A DNA stretch of 44,763 bases from CAYLUN01 sp964386865 (GCA_964386865.1 CAYLUN010000049.1:1-44763), one strand, 5' to 3'. Numbered from the stretch's first letter, positions 36,101-43,184 are shown. The notes: generated by a model from the letters alone, not told the origin. Numbers and translations: made by a program.

Positions 36101-37764
36101 CGCTGGCTGTCATCACGCGGACGTATGACGCGCTGGGCTTGCCTTCGTTTTTTGCCGTCGACAGCGAAGACGGCACCGCTTATGCTTATGACAATCTCAT
36201 GCGCCTGACCAACGTTTCCGTGGGCGGACTGTCCTTTGGCTACACGTATTTGCCGCAGTCGAGGTTGATCGCGTCAATGACGAATTCTTCCGGTATCGGG
36301 TGGCGACGAATTTACGAGGCCAACCGCGACTTGGTTGCAGCCGTAACCAATTTCTGCGGAACGACCGCCGTCACAGGCTTCTCTTATGCGAACGACGCGC
36401 TGGGTAGGCGTGTCGCCCGCAACGGCGACGCGTTCGCCTACAACGCCCGTTCGGAACTGACAAATGCCGTCATCGGCGTCGACGCTTACGGATACGTTTA
36501 CGATTGCATCGGCAATCTTCTGCTTTCCGCCGCCAATACCGTTTCCAACACGTACACGGCGAACGCCCTCAACCAGTATGACGTCATCACCAACTCCGCG
36601 TTCTCAACGTCTTCGCGTGAGACAATTCCGGTCTATGACTGCGACGGCAACATGCTCACCAATGGCGTCTGGGCTTACGCGTGGGATGCGGAGAACCGCA
36701 TGACGGGCGCTCTTTCGAACGGATCGGTTCGCGTAACGAACGCCTACGACTATCAAGGGCGTCGCATCCTGAAGAGCGCGGGTTCCGTGACAAACGACTT
36801 CGTTTATGACGGCTGGAATCTCTATCGCGAAATCGAGACTGCCGGGCGCGTGACGGTGACCAACATCTACGTCTGGGGCTTGGACCTGAGCGGCACCTTG
36901 CAGGGTGCGGGCGGCGTCGGCGGGCTGCTGGCCGTCCTGCGGAACGGCGTTCCCTACTTCCCGTGCTATGACGCCAATGGCAATGTCACGGACTACTTGG
37001 ATGCGAACGGAACCGTCGTGGCGCACCGCGAATACGGTCCTTTCGGGATGACAACAGTTGCCGCAGGCCCGCTCGTCCACGACCTCCATTTCTGGTTCTC
37101 AACTAAGTATCTGGATGAGGAGACAAGGCTCTACTATTACGGATACCGCTACTACCTTCCGGAATTAGGAAGATGGTTGAATCGTGACAACATCGGCGAA
37201 GATGGGGGACTGAACTTGTACGCGATAACGGGAAATGATCCGGCGAACAAGACGGACTATTTGGGGATGGCAAGTGTCCCGTGGGATGAAATTGCACGTA
37301 TACAACATTTCGACATGCTAAAGAAACAACTGAAAAGCCAATTGCGTAGCATGTGCCCCGAATCGGCGACAAGATGGAAGAAAGATGGTGTGAGTAATAG
37401 ATGCTGCCGCCCAGATATTTGCAAAGAGGAGGCGGAACGTCTGTCAGATAAGTACATCAACAAGTTAGAAGAGGCTTATCGCTGGCGGAGAGGGCCGGGT
37501 GGATATTGGGGAAACTACGGCCCTGGTCCTTTTCGTGGGAAAACCGCTGAGGAATTTCGAGACACAGATTTGACATGCGCCGGGTGGGCGGATTTGGCAC
37601 TGAAGGCTCTCGACCATCCAGCAAGTACTTCTCAATGCTGGAGTTTCAAAATCGAACAGTTCAATCTGTTTTGGTTGACTTGGCACGAGTGGGGTTCTCT
37701 GCAGATAATGGATGGGGCGAAAGTCAATCTCGATCCATATCCTAGCGGTGGTAAATGGTATTGA
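30136..37764 (+). CDS. RHS/YD-repeat polymorphic toxin with transglutaminase/papain-like C-terminal tip
   Basis: A 2542-residue protein. ATG 30136 has AAGGGA upstream. The N-terminus has two hydrophobic segments (about 8-26 and 50-65), a beta-rich region, TSP3-like calcium repeats (about 316-400: DDHDDDGLSTYDE, DTDLDGLTDFEE, DFDGDGIPDGGD), a Cys cluster near 875-900 (ECGGCGGSAGTC) and then YD repeats (about 1120-2290). The RHS core ends with GYRYYLPELGRWLNRD...DYLG (2336-2377). The last 165 residues are a different, AT-richer tip: TCAGWADLALKAL (C2481), WHEWGSL (H2517) and DGAKVNLDPY (D2533). Cys at a helix start, His-x-Trp, then DG..(V/L)DP is the pattern of transglutaminase-like and papain-fold enzymes, so the tip is predicted to cut or modify proteins. 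RHS shells encapsulate such toxins; no secretion system is visible here. Confidence 0.85.
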   Translation: MNETSPALALLVTALFILCGIARLVEAELRDPVLAELIRRYLSLRPLKKLLIGAFVVEFCLLGGSKPTNWQQQASSPLPVAEAEMTLTESVDAIPVAGGGSLLMSLTEGGEPLRLTSNQYAAGFALLPRAYTNTAWLTLPSNAVVHAPWAFYGVAEDTFWLPATNWSFVLGTNAAEGAHVSSSGTLSFDTGTPKGSPRAAATPDGDTISFLAPLQGGLGTVPPQGRFWHAVTASNSVLMTWQDLYAGRDTNSPVTFQTELFASGDFAYRYSFTNTVALTNFVIGAQHNGGGETYALDATNKLINGLEVRWRAFGMLDPGVDDHDDDGLSTYDEVMTYGTDPTMPDTDLDGLTDFEELSAGTSPLARDFDGDGIPDGGDPNPLSSDTADLDGDGLPDAWEVHWFGGTNVTDSAGADTNGDGFSDRSNLLAGANPAFAVCAVTTSRGPHLFAWTRAPAATNYSAAVSCGGTGVWTCVTNVCTLSVTGDFTSAEHTLTVTAACTNGPALEASSGLRQPSRPNLTVWRIADPFATESPSNNAAVLERTFRIGRVRQWQQYYVSAGHDSAAPWSLDGLRLEWRDSTGAAGTNSASPAGDSLALAVGPDADTLTVRLVTTRGGGLARSPRTLNLLGWSPAVAFGTNATLVAADGERALVVVTGQDGLPLNVSFGVDAAGRPCNAPLSDSERAALLQPLGPAVPDVLVETDANGLPVSGRLTSAMCGMYAVSMPGGGPLEAENPSGGGGGSQPRPDVWPGTGPEFAYYISPVVSHVQGDDTARRWTCGDDDYPFDRECLREGFENGGCVFDGDPVEDPQPAGFEVSLGQLVPGGVFTIEIGENTYQEPPAFYAWDGDEQQKGATVKYGETVVWGESVQRQPVSRESPCWGAVWDGECGGCGGSAGTCAGGDCSAYEGDGFGSIRFRVPLGQTGYETSAGFLWFDMDTVQAVTPASFRIAHDPATVIRRDAAGAVTNAVRSGAGGRDVRIDTVADGVRVSVRDTGDATEDRSWTITNATGSLTFVKKDGAGNVLRNVSYSVPSGTWRRIDNDTGVLETLLRFGNVTNGEECVETITSDQRTAALSGHAIFRTLIGSDTAAVVREIRRSELERDGAMRLWRTTYMTYWEDSLNSLVNGSPKFRYSDGGDWDYRAFDSQGRETLRVEVLDGSGHPPFVNDPTPFAFSSSSSYPALTGLVTVTSYAPVLDDGDSLEDSLEPRQVSRYAVRGGAPALISREWHVYTRGTTGDWPSVTRRDIRAASQAAAAGGVGNAESVFVSVVDDASVPPLMRGRPLCETQADGTVLSWEYAIAAGMLTVTSRRGAVANVSTYEVETLDATFGRTLSRETRLYTGGGTGPLLSSETRGYDAEGRLLATSYSDGTCESNVWGCCQLDAKIARNGTRTDYSSVPGDNHKSVTEQTSFGGLPGANGCPAVESYTDGAGRETGSVTRVYSGGNPVAGYAPQVTATSYPDGTRFRSVTGDPFGVATARCNYLGANYEADETVSGGVTHRETRVSGGATMEENQWIDPVSGAAKSLRTRTETAWDGEGREIETVSSSRDGGPWTAASATVRDLLGREVSVSAAGFGGAMLVASNTYDNTGRRIQTLSHDGSREFYTYDALGNRAGVIRVAAGQALQFDPETFTLQSVIELDAYSVEETTAWKEEGDLGLSAHGVPTAWWDCAATVSHLPGQGGVTTSVRRVQLTGLSTACVARTVTTDVEGVSEIESEALDAAGASKTVTRLNAATGAFETSTFVAGIEVARTNSLGSSASYSFDGFARRTSEEGRAGARVLRAVTGYRDDGSTAFDSQISGATTNVTAYSARQYLESPAGVYSVTATDALDNQTVRYYHPSGGGDAYRVEGAAYPTDTARDADGRQSELRTWRDESGQPDVTRWRYDAATGLLTNKVYADGKGPAYTYTADGRPASRTWARGVTATYAYANNADGGVQIVGYSDSTPCVTNRYDLAGRLTGVQDGAGSRTLSYDAKGRLTAETNSLAVITRTYDALGLPSFFAVDSEDGTAYAYDNLMRLTNVSVGGLSFGYTYLPQSRLIASMTNSSGIGWRRIYEANRDLVAAVTNFCGTTAVTGFSYANDALGRRVARNGDAFAYNARSELTNAVIGVDAYGYVYDCIGNLLLSAANTVSNTYTANALNQYDVITNSAFSTSSRETIPVYDCDGNMLTNGVWAYAWDAENRMTGALSNGSVRVTNAYDYQGRRILKSAGSVTNDFVYDGWNLYREIETAGRVTVTNIYVWGLDLSGTLQGAGGVGGLLAVLRNGVPYFPCYDANGNVTDYLDANGTVVAHREYGPFGMTTVAAGPLVHDLHFWFSTKYLDEETRLYYYGYRYYLPELGRWLNRDNIGEDGGLNLYAITGNDPANKTDYLGMASVPWDEIARIQHFDMLKKQLKSQLRSMCPESATRWKKDGVSNRCCRPDICKEEAERLSDKYINKLEEAYRWRRGPGGYWGNYGPGPFRGKTAEEFRDTDLTCAGWADLALKALDHPASTSQCWSFKIEQFNLFWLTWHEWGSLQIMDGAKVNLDPYPSGGKWY

Positions 37765-37774
37765 GGGTACAATC

Positions 37775-38458
37775 ATGAGACTCAGGAGACGGTGCCATAT
37801 TGTTGCTGGTGTTGTGTCCATTATTGTGTCAATTCTCATTGGTATAACCTTCGTTTATGGGTTGATAACAAATGTTGTGTCAGCAACGACTGGAACTCAT
37901 CGTGAGTATTTGAGGAAGGCAGGGACAGCTATTGCTCGTGGCCTAAGAGAAAACAATGCGTTTCCAAGGGATTGTCGCGCGACTGAACGAAAGACTGACA
38001 ACCGGTTGAGTAGTCTCATTAACGTCGAGCAAATGTTATCAAAATACGGTGGCGTGAACGACAGAGACATGCCAAAGCGTTACTTTGATGCCAACATCTG
38101 GACCGTTATAGAGAATATCCCAAACGATCCCCCTCCGAATCTAATCGTTCTAGCAACACGGAACGTTGACTCGTCATCGCTGAGAACGAGGTTAACGGAC
38201 GAGGATCTACAGAAGCACATTCGGTTTAAAGATAAGAAGGACGATTTGTGGATATTGAATCAGATTGCCGTTTTTGTCTATGCGGACGGTTTGGCTTTTG
38301 GTTTTAAGGTGGCAGCCTCCTCGTCAAAAACGCCGAACAGAGCAACTTATGAAGCCGTCTATCGCGGCCAACCCTTTGACCTCACGACAAATGCTGTAGA
38401 CGGTTTGCAGGTCAAATATCTCACGTCCGATGGCGAGACTACCCCAACCAATGACTAA
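37775..38458 (+). CDS. Single-pass membrane protein in the immunity-gene position
   Basis: A 227-residue protein starting at ATG 37775, 10 bp after the RHS stop. It has a basic start (MRLRRRCH), one transmembrane segment (about 9-32, VAGVVSIIVSILIGITF) and a soluble domain, presumably outside the membrane, with DANIWTVIENIPNDPPPN, LIVLATRNVD and DLWILNQIAVFVYADGLAFGF. I recognise no family. Composition is AT-rich like the preceding toxin tip. Its place directly after a polymorphic toxin makes immunity protein the first hypothesis: it would protect against a periplasmic or membrane-side toxin. An unrelated accessory membrane protein is the alternative. Confidence 0.6.
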   Translation: MRLRRRCHIVAGVVSIIVSILIGITFVYGLITNVVSATTGTHREYLRKAGTAIARGLRENNAFPRDCRATERKTDNRLSSLINVEQMLSKYGGVNDRDMPKRYFDANIWTVIENIPNDPPPNLIVLATRNVDSSSLRTRLTDEDLQKHIRFKDKKDDLWILNQIAVFVYADGLAFGFKVAASSSKTPNRATYEAVYRGQPFDLTTNAVDGLQVKYLTSDGETTPTND

Positions 38459-38501
38459 GCGGTTTTAATAGACTCTCGGTTTTCATACAAGAAGCAAACT
38501 G

Positions 38502-40121
38502 ATGGATAATCGTACTGACCGCCGTAAGAACTCCGATTGTCTGGAAACCATCACCTATTCTTCCAAAAGCTATGGATGCGCAGGGAACGAAGTATCAGTC
38601 GTGCGTTATGCCTTGGGCCGTCGCACGCTGCGTTTCGACGCCGCTCCGGCCTTGTCCGCAACCAACGTGTTCGCCTATAATCAGCGTTCGGAGGTCACGA
38701 ACGCGGAGATGAGCGCTGCGACATACAGCTATGTCTACGACGACATCGGCAACCGCAAGCAAGCCCTGTCCAACGACGTGGCGTGCACGTACTCCGCGAA
38801 CTCGGTGAACCAGTACTACGCCGTGACCAACGCCGGCGCGTGGCTGCCGGTCACGCATGATAGCGACGGCAACATGACGCGGTTGGGCGGCAGGTCCTAC
38901 GCTTGGGACGCCGAAAACAACATGCGACGTTCGGCGCCGATCGTCAACAGCAACGGTAACGTCCGCGTGGACAACGTCTACGACTACATGAACCGGCGCG
39001 TGTCGAAGACCGTGAGCGTGTTGACCGACTACATCCCCTTCACCGGCATCGGCCAGCCCTTCAGCGCCGGCGAGTGGGTTCCGTCGAACACGACCTGGTA
39101 CGTCTGGGACGGATGGAACGTCGCCGCAGAGATCCGAATCGACTACGGCGCAGGCACGACTAACGTTCATTATTACACTTGGGGCCTTGACCTGTCAGGC
39201 TCGATCCAAGGCGCGGGCGGTGTCGGCGGCCTGCTGGCCGACACAACCTGTAACAGCCAACTCGTAACTTGTAACACTTACTACCCGACTTACGATGCAA
39301 ACGGCAACGTCACCGAATACTTCGACGCCACAGGTGCCGTACGCGGCCACTTCGAGTATTCGGCCTTCGGCGAGACCACAGCCAAGTCCGGCGACCTCGC
39401 CGACACCTTCACGCACCGCTTCTCAACCAAGCCGTTCGACGCTGAGACGGGCATCAGCAAGTACCAGCAGCGCGACTACATCCCGCCTCTTGGGCGTTGG
39501 GCGAGTCGTGATCCGATAGGTGAGTCTGGTGGCATGAATCTTTTACTGCTTGCCGGTAATCAGCCCTTCAATCTTGTGGATGCAGACGGAAGAGTTGCAA
39601 CGAAATGGCCCTTGCCCCCTGGATCTGGTTTCGAGACACCACCAACGCTACAGACCTACTCGTGGCCCGCACTAGAGGCATTGATTGAGTTACGACGATT
39701 TGATAACTCGTCTAAATCATGTGATAATTGTTGCAAAGGCTGTGATGTGTCTTTGACACTTGCTGGGAGCACTGTTTCCGCCTCTTTTGTTAGCGCGCGA
39801 GCCATAGTATCTGTCAAGAACTACTGTAAGAGTAGATCAAAGACATGCGATTGCGCCTTGAAACCAGAGATATTCTGGTGGAACTGTTATGACAAGAGTT
39901 TTGTTGGCCCGTCTTCTTCTTTCACCAAATACGCTTCACCGGGCTGGAAACCAAATTGGTGGCCGGGAGACCCGGGCCGTATCGCTGTTACCGCATACCT
40001 TGTCTATGATGAATGCCAAGATGGCAAACTATACACGCGATCAGTCTCTGCTGAGAAACACCTTACATGGACATGGAATTATCAGACATCTGGGTGGGTT
40101 GGCCCTGTATCCACAAAATAG
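38502..40121 (+). CDS. Orphan RHS tip with a second, Cys-rich C-terminal domain
   Basis: A 539-residue frame. From ALGRR (about residue 37) to DADGR (about 364) it matches the end of the large RHS protein: AYNQRSEVTNAEM, YVYDDIGNR, LSGSIQGAGGVGGLLA, YDANGNVTEYFD, GRWASRDPIGESGG. The N-terminal shell, TSP3 repeats and export region are missing. The first 36 residues are not RHS-like, so the start at 38502 is uncertain. The C-terminal 176 residues differ completely from the first tip and hold many Cys (SCDNCCKGCD, YCKSRSKTCDCAL), plus Trp-rich WKPNWWPGDPG; no known toxin motif is seen. This is the layout of a displaced (orphan) toxin cassette that can recombine into the full-length RHS gene. 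It may be silent or expressed as a truncated product. Confidence 0.75.
   Translation: MDNRTDRRKNSDCLETITYSSKSYGCAGNEVSVVRYALGRRTLRFDAAPALSATNVFAYNQRSEVTNAEMSAATYSYVYDDIGNRKQALSNDVACTYSANSVNQYYAVTNAGAWLPVTHDSDGNMTRLGGRSYAWDAENNMRRSAPIVNSNGNVRVDNVYDYMNRRVSKTVSVLTDYIPFTGIGQPFSAGEWVPSNTTWYVWDGWNVAAEIRIDYGAGTTNVHYYTWGLDLSGSIQGAGGVGGLLADTTCNSQLVTCNTYYPTYDANGNVTEYFDATGAVRGHFEYSAFGETTAKSGDLADTFTHRFSTKPFDAETGISKYQQRDYIPPLGRWASRDPIGESGGMNLLLLAGNQPFNLVDADGRVATKWPLPPGSGFETPPTLQTYSWPALEALIELRRFDNSSKSCDNCCKGCDVSLTLAGSTVSASFVSARAIVSVKNYCKSRSKTCDCALKPEIFWWNCYDKSFVGPSSSFTKYASPGWKPNWWPGDPGRIAVTAYLVYDECQDGKLYTRSVSAEKHLTWTWNYQTSGWVGPVSTK
39247..39276 (-). repeat. GTTAC-periodic dispersed repeat, copy 2, inside the orphan RHS gene
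   Basis: Read on the - strand this 30-bp stretch matches 27761-27790 at 23 of 30 positions. On the + strand it encodes TCNSQLVTCN in the orphan tip, where the long RHS protein has the shorter LRNGVPYF segment. It thus explains a local insertion in the protein without breaking the frame. Confidence 0.6.
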
Positions 40122-40133
40122 AGGAACACTGTC

Positions 40134-40310
40134 ATGCACAAGTCAAGCCGACTGAGGAGCGTAACACTAGCGTTAGTGATAACCGTCATTTGTTTGATGG
40201 CCTACTCAGTATTTAGAGGGTGTTTTAGAACTGCTGATGAGCAAGCGCGTGCGATGAAGCGTAAAATGGACGACTTTGGAGAAAAGCTGCGGCACGAACA
40301 AGAACATTGA
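40134..40310 (+). CDS. Small single-pass membrane peptide after the orphan RHS tip
   Basis: A 58-residue frame with GAGG 9 nt before ATG 40134. A transmembrane helix (about 10-27, VTLALVITVICLMAYSVF) is followed by a charged cytoplasmic or periplasmic helix (ADEQARAMKRKMDDFGEKL). No family is recognised. It starts 12 bp after the orphan RHS stop. That is the same place the 227-residue membrane protein occupies behind the first tip, so it is a candidate immunity peptide, although immunity proteins are usually larger. The 196 bp that follow (40311-40506) contain no gene I can support, only a repeated GGAAGTGG motif (near 40341 and 40405). Confidence 0.55.
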   Translation: MHKSSRLRSVTLALVITVICLMAYSVFRGCFRTADEQARAMKRKMDDFGEKLRHEQEH

Positions 40311-40506
40311 AAGAGTCGCGAATGCATGACAACACGGCAGGAAGTGGGGTCATAATTAGACATGCGACAACTAGGTGTTACGGTATGTGGGATGATGAAC
40401 GGTAGGAAGTGGTGTTGAGACAACTGTGAGGCGCGAAAGGCTCAAATGTCAAATGTCGAATTACGTCCCTTGTACCCCCCCCAAGAAGGGAGCACGGTGA
40501 TTAATC

Positions 40507-40947
40507 GTGGTCAGCGCATACGTCAGATATAGCGGAATACGAGTTGCGGCCCATTTGTGCTTTTGTGTCGCGCTAACGTTTTGTGGTTGTAGGCTTTCAT
40601 CGGATAATCCAGAAGCTGCTAGCACAGCAGAACATGCGGAGTTTGATAAGCTGTTTAATTCATGGCGTTGTGCTGTAAGAACACCTTTGATAGCCTCGTC
40701 CAGCATTGTAACGCCCTACATAAAATGCCCCGAAGGTCAAGCTCTTGTGTTGCGAGGCCCAAGTATCGTGCCTTATCTTGCGTTAAAAATGGACCAGGAC
40801 GAATACCTGAAATCAATATTAGCCATAATGATGTGCAATATAATGGGATATACACGCAAAATCGACTTTGCTGAGTGTTCCGACACAGACTTTCCAGATG
40901 CTGTTCGAAAGAGGGCTTTGGCGGATCTAGGCAAACATGCAGATTAG
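40507..40947 (+). CDS. Small lipoprotein, unknown function
   Basis: A 146-residue frame starting with GTG; AAGGGAG lies about 12 nt upstream. A hydrophobic stretch ends in a lipobox (VALTFCGC, Cys28). The mature part contains FDKLFNSWRCAVRTPLIASSS, YLKSILAIMMCNIMGY and DFPDAVRKRALADLG, a helical layout I do not recognise; a conserved-looking block is IVPYLALKMDQDEYLKS. It is the first of four lipoproteins that follow the RHS tips, all AT-richer than the backbone and unlike each other. Confidence 0.55.
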   Translation: MVSAYVRYSGIRVAAHLCFCVALTFCGCRLSSDNPEAASTAEHAEFDKLFNSWRCAVRTPLIASSSIVTPYIKCPEGQALVLRGPSIVPYLALKMDQDEYLKSILAIMMCNIMGYTRKIDFAECSDTDFPDAVRKRALADLGKHAD

Positions 40948-41004
40948 TATATTTGCACAGAAGGACTGAGAAACGGCGCACTTGGAAATGGAAAGGGTCT
41001 GTAA

Positions 41005-41469
41005 ATGAACGTGCTTCAGTTCGTTGCGTGTGCAATCGGTGTTGTCGGAGCAACATATTGTACTTCTGGATGTATCAATATGCAAAGTTGTAAGGGCGAG
41101 CCGGATCGGCTTTGTGCCAAGGGGCCTAGGTGTGTTGAAATCGGCGATTATGGCTGGGTGAATATCGAACGGAAGGCGCGAAGGTCTAGAATCGCGTTCG
41201 CACCGGATTTCAGATTGAATATGGAAGGGTTTGCGCATGACGAGTTAGCCGAGCAGCGATATCAGAACCTGCTTGATGCCCTCTCTCGTGTCCCGCTTAG
41301 TCGCCTGCAGTTGAACAGCATTACGCTCAAAGAGATCGGTTTGGAGTGGTTTGCGTATGTTGATTATGCTTACGACAACAGGACGCATGCCAAGTTGATC
41401 TTCGCTTTTAGCAGAATGTACAATGAATGGATCGCCATGTACTCTGATGCAAACACGCTCGCAAACTGA
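41005..41469 (+). CDS. Small lipoprotein, unknown function
   Basis: A 154-residue protein with AAAGGG before ATG 41005. The signal peptide ends at a plausible lipobox (TSGC, Cys23). The mature part includes EIGDYGWVNIERKARRSR, then GFAHDELAEQRYQNLLDAL and a beta-rich end (EWFAYVDYAYDNRTHAKLIF). It is not recognised. It follows the previous lipoprotein by 57 bp in the same direction. Confidence 0.6.
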   Translation: MNVLQFVACAIGVVGATYCTSGCINMQSCKGEPDRLCAKGPRCVEIGDYGWVNIERKARRSRIAFAPDFRLNMEGFAHDELAEQRYQNLLDALSRVPLSRLQLNSITLKEIGLEWFAYVDYAYDNRTHAKLIFAFSRMYNEWIAMYSDANTLAN

Positions 41470-41568
41470 GCTATTACAAGTGATCGCACTAATGGATAGA
41501 CAATTGGAGCCCGTTTAACGTGAACGGTTATGCATTGTAGCTATTTCGGTTTCGAAAGGCGGCTGTGT

Positions 41569-42357
41569 ATGCGGATGACAGAACTAATCTTGTACGTTTC
41601 TTGTTTGATCACGTTCGTGTCAAGCTGTTCTGCTGATGAACCTGCGGCGACAACAGGAAAAGACAGGTTTGTGTGGTTCGTGTTTGTTGGCGGAAGTGCC
41701 GAGACCCCAGTTTGGACCGTTCGAAAGTCGGGTCGTGTCGATAGTGACTTACCTGCAATTTACTCGCACCAACTTGGAGCGCAATTGGCGATTATTGAGG
41801 CGCAGCTAGGTGTTGCACAAATAGTCTGTTCTGCCGATTGTCAGGCGGAGACAACTAATCTTATGACGCAGTCGATTCAACGGGTGGTTGTGCAAAGAGA
41901 TGACATTGAAACATTGTGCATTAATCTAATTAACGGATTACGTCCCATTAGAAAGATACCGGCCAAGGCCGCTTTGGAACTACAATGCCCCGTGAAGTCT
42001 ATAGTCAGAAATGACTATGCCACGGGCTATTCGGATGAGCCTGCTGTACTTGGCGTAACTGACGAGAGACGTGACGGCTTGCTGAGACTGTGTAAGCTTA
42101 CAACTAGACTTCTAAGAATCGCCGCTGAAGTGTCAGGAGCCGTCCGGACTGAAGGCGACAAGCATGAGGCAGAGCGACAATATTCACTTGAAGAGATGGA
42201 AAGGTTGTGGAAAGACAGCATTCTTGGGAGGCATGGGCTAACGGCGGACAGTGTTATGATATGGAAGTCCTTTGGGGTTGTTGAGATTTGTTTTGATAAA
42301 GACGTGCCGCTGAACGAATGGATGCCAGCTATCGCTGGTCGGTACTTGTCGAATTGA
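41569..42357 (+). CDS. Lipoprotein of 262 residues, unknown function
   Basis: ATG 41569 is preferred to the earlier ATG 41530 because it gives a proper lipoprotein signal (MRMTELILYVSCLITFVSSC, Cys20) and has GAAAGGCGG upstream. The mature protein begins with a DRFVWFVFVGGSAETP strand. It has a middle helix pair (QLGAQLAIIEAQLGVAQI, LLRLCKLTTRLLRIAAEVSG) and ends with VEICFDKDVPLNEWMPAI. No family is recognised. It belongs to the run of lipoproteins behind the RHS tips. Confidence 0.6.
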   Translation: MRMTELILYVSCLITFVSSCSADEPAATTGKDRFVWFVFVGGSAETPVWTVRKSGRVDSDLPAIYSHQLGAQLAIIEAQLGVAQIVCSADCQAETTNLMTQSIQRVVVQRDDIETLCINLINGLRPIRKIPAKAALELQCPVKSIVRNDYATGYSDEPAVLGVTDERRDGLLRLCKLTTRLLRIAAEVSGAVRTEGDKHEAERQYSLEEMERLWKDSILGRHGLTADSVMIWKSFGVVEICFDKDVPLNEWMPAIAGRYLSN

Positions 42358-42412
42358 CTTGGGCTAAGCCGTTGTCTGTCTGATGCTGTAATAGAGTCAA
42401 GGAGGTTTACCT

Positions 42413-42856
42413 GTGAAAGCCATAGTTTATCGATGTTTGGTTTTGTGCTCGTTGTATTTGGTCTCTGGTTGTAGGTGTCCCGTGTGCCCGGATGTCAGTT
42501 CAACTGGACGATACGTTCCTACGGAGATGGAATGGATGGTTACGAAGATCAGATCTTATGCGAGAGTGCCCTTTGGGGGTAACGGCTATCCGTACGCCAT
42601 CGATTTTGAACAAGGAGATGCGCCGGGAGAAGTGCTCATTCAGGTTCAATGCCCGTTCGGCGCAAGGAACATGAATGAAGGCGCGAGGCGCGATATGTTG
42701 CTTGACATACGAACAAACATATTGAGGGCAGAGAGTTTCATTGCTGTTCAGCGTGATATGGGTCCTGTCGGAATCAAGAGACATCTTTTCGGTACGGTTC
42801 GTTTTTATGGAAAGGGTTTTCCGGAAATTGGAGAAGACACCATTGATTCTAAGTAA
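42413..42856 (+). CDS. Small lipoprotein, unknown function
   Basis: A 147-residue protein starting with GTG and a strong ribosome-binding site, AAGGAGG. The signal peptide ends in LVSGC (Cys20), followed by RCPVCPD. The mature part (RYVPTEMEWMVTKIRSYARV, AIDFEQGDAPGEVLIQVQC, ESFIAVQRDMG) looks like a small alpha/beta domain and is not recognised. It is the last + strand gene before the strand switch at about 42.9 kb. Confidence 0.62.
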   Translation: MKAIVYRCLVLCSLYLVSGCRCPVCPDVSSTGRYVPTEMEWMVTKIRSYARVPFGGNGYPYAIDFEQGDAPGEVLIQVQCPFGARNMNEGARRDMLLDIRTNILRAESFIAVQRDMGPVGIKRHLFGTVRFYGKGFPEIGEDTIDSK

Positions 42857-42914
42857 ACCTAAAAAGAGCAGTTGGATACGGGCGACCCCTTGCAGCGCTT
42901 GGCTTGCGTTGACG

Positions 42915-43184
42915 CTACACGGCGCCGGGGCCGGGGACGTGTGGCCGGTGGTGTGCACAGGGGGGGCGATAGCCGCGGGGGCAGACGTGGGGGGCACCGG
43001 GTGCGGAGGCCGGGGCCGTACTTGCAAACAGGATTGTCTCAATGACGTCGTCGCGCGAGAGCCCCGTTGTCTTAGCGAGGGCGTCTACTTCGGCAAGAAG
43101 ATCCGTGGGTATGGAGAGGGTGATTTGCTTCTGGGGCGGCGGGTTACACGGTGGTTTGTCTGCGGTGTTCTGCTGGGTCGGCAT
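42915..43184 (-). CDS. Ribbon-helix-helix (CopG-like) DNA-binding protein
   Basis: An 89-residue protein; AAAGG precedes ATG 43184 on the - strand. Residues of about 19-52 (QITLSIPTDLLAEVDALAKT, TGLSRDDVIETIL) form a ribbon-helix-helix domain, the fold of CopG/Arc-type dimeric repressors and antitoxins. The rest (APASAPGAPHVCPRGYRPP...) is Pro/Ala/His-rich, much more GC-rich than its neighbours and probably disordered. No toxin gene overlaps it: what lies upstream is a tiny membrane ORF and then the methyltransferase. It may regulate its own island. Confidence 0.7.
   Translation of the reverse strand: MPTQQNTADKPPCNPPPQKQITLSIPTDLLAEVDALAKTTGLSRDDVIETILFASTAPASAPGAPHVCPRGYRPPCAHHRPHVPGPGAV

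Noticed and set aside
40341..40425. Remnant transposon ends around repeated GGAAGTGG motifs
   Set aside because: Only two short partial matches, no inverted ends and no transposase frame.
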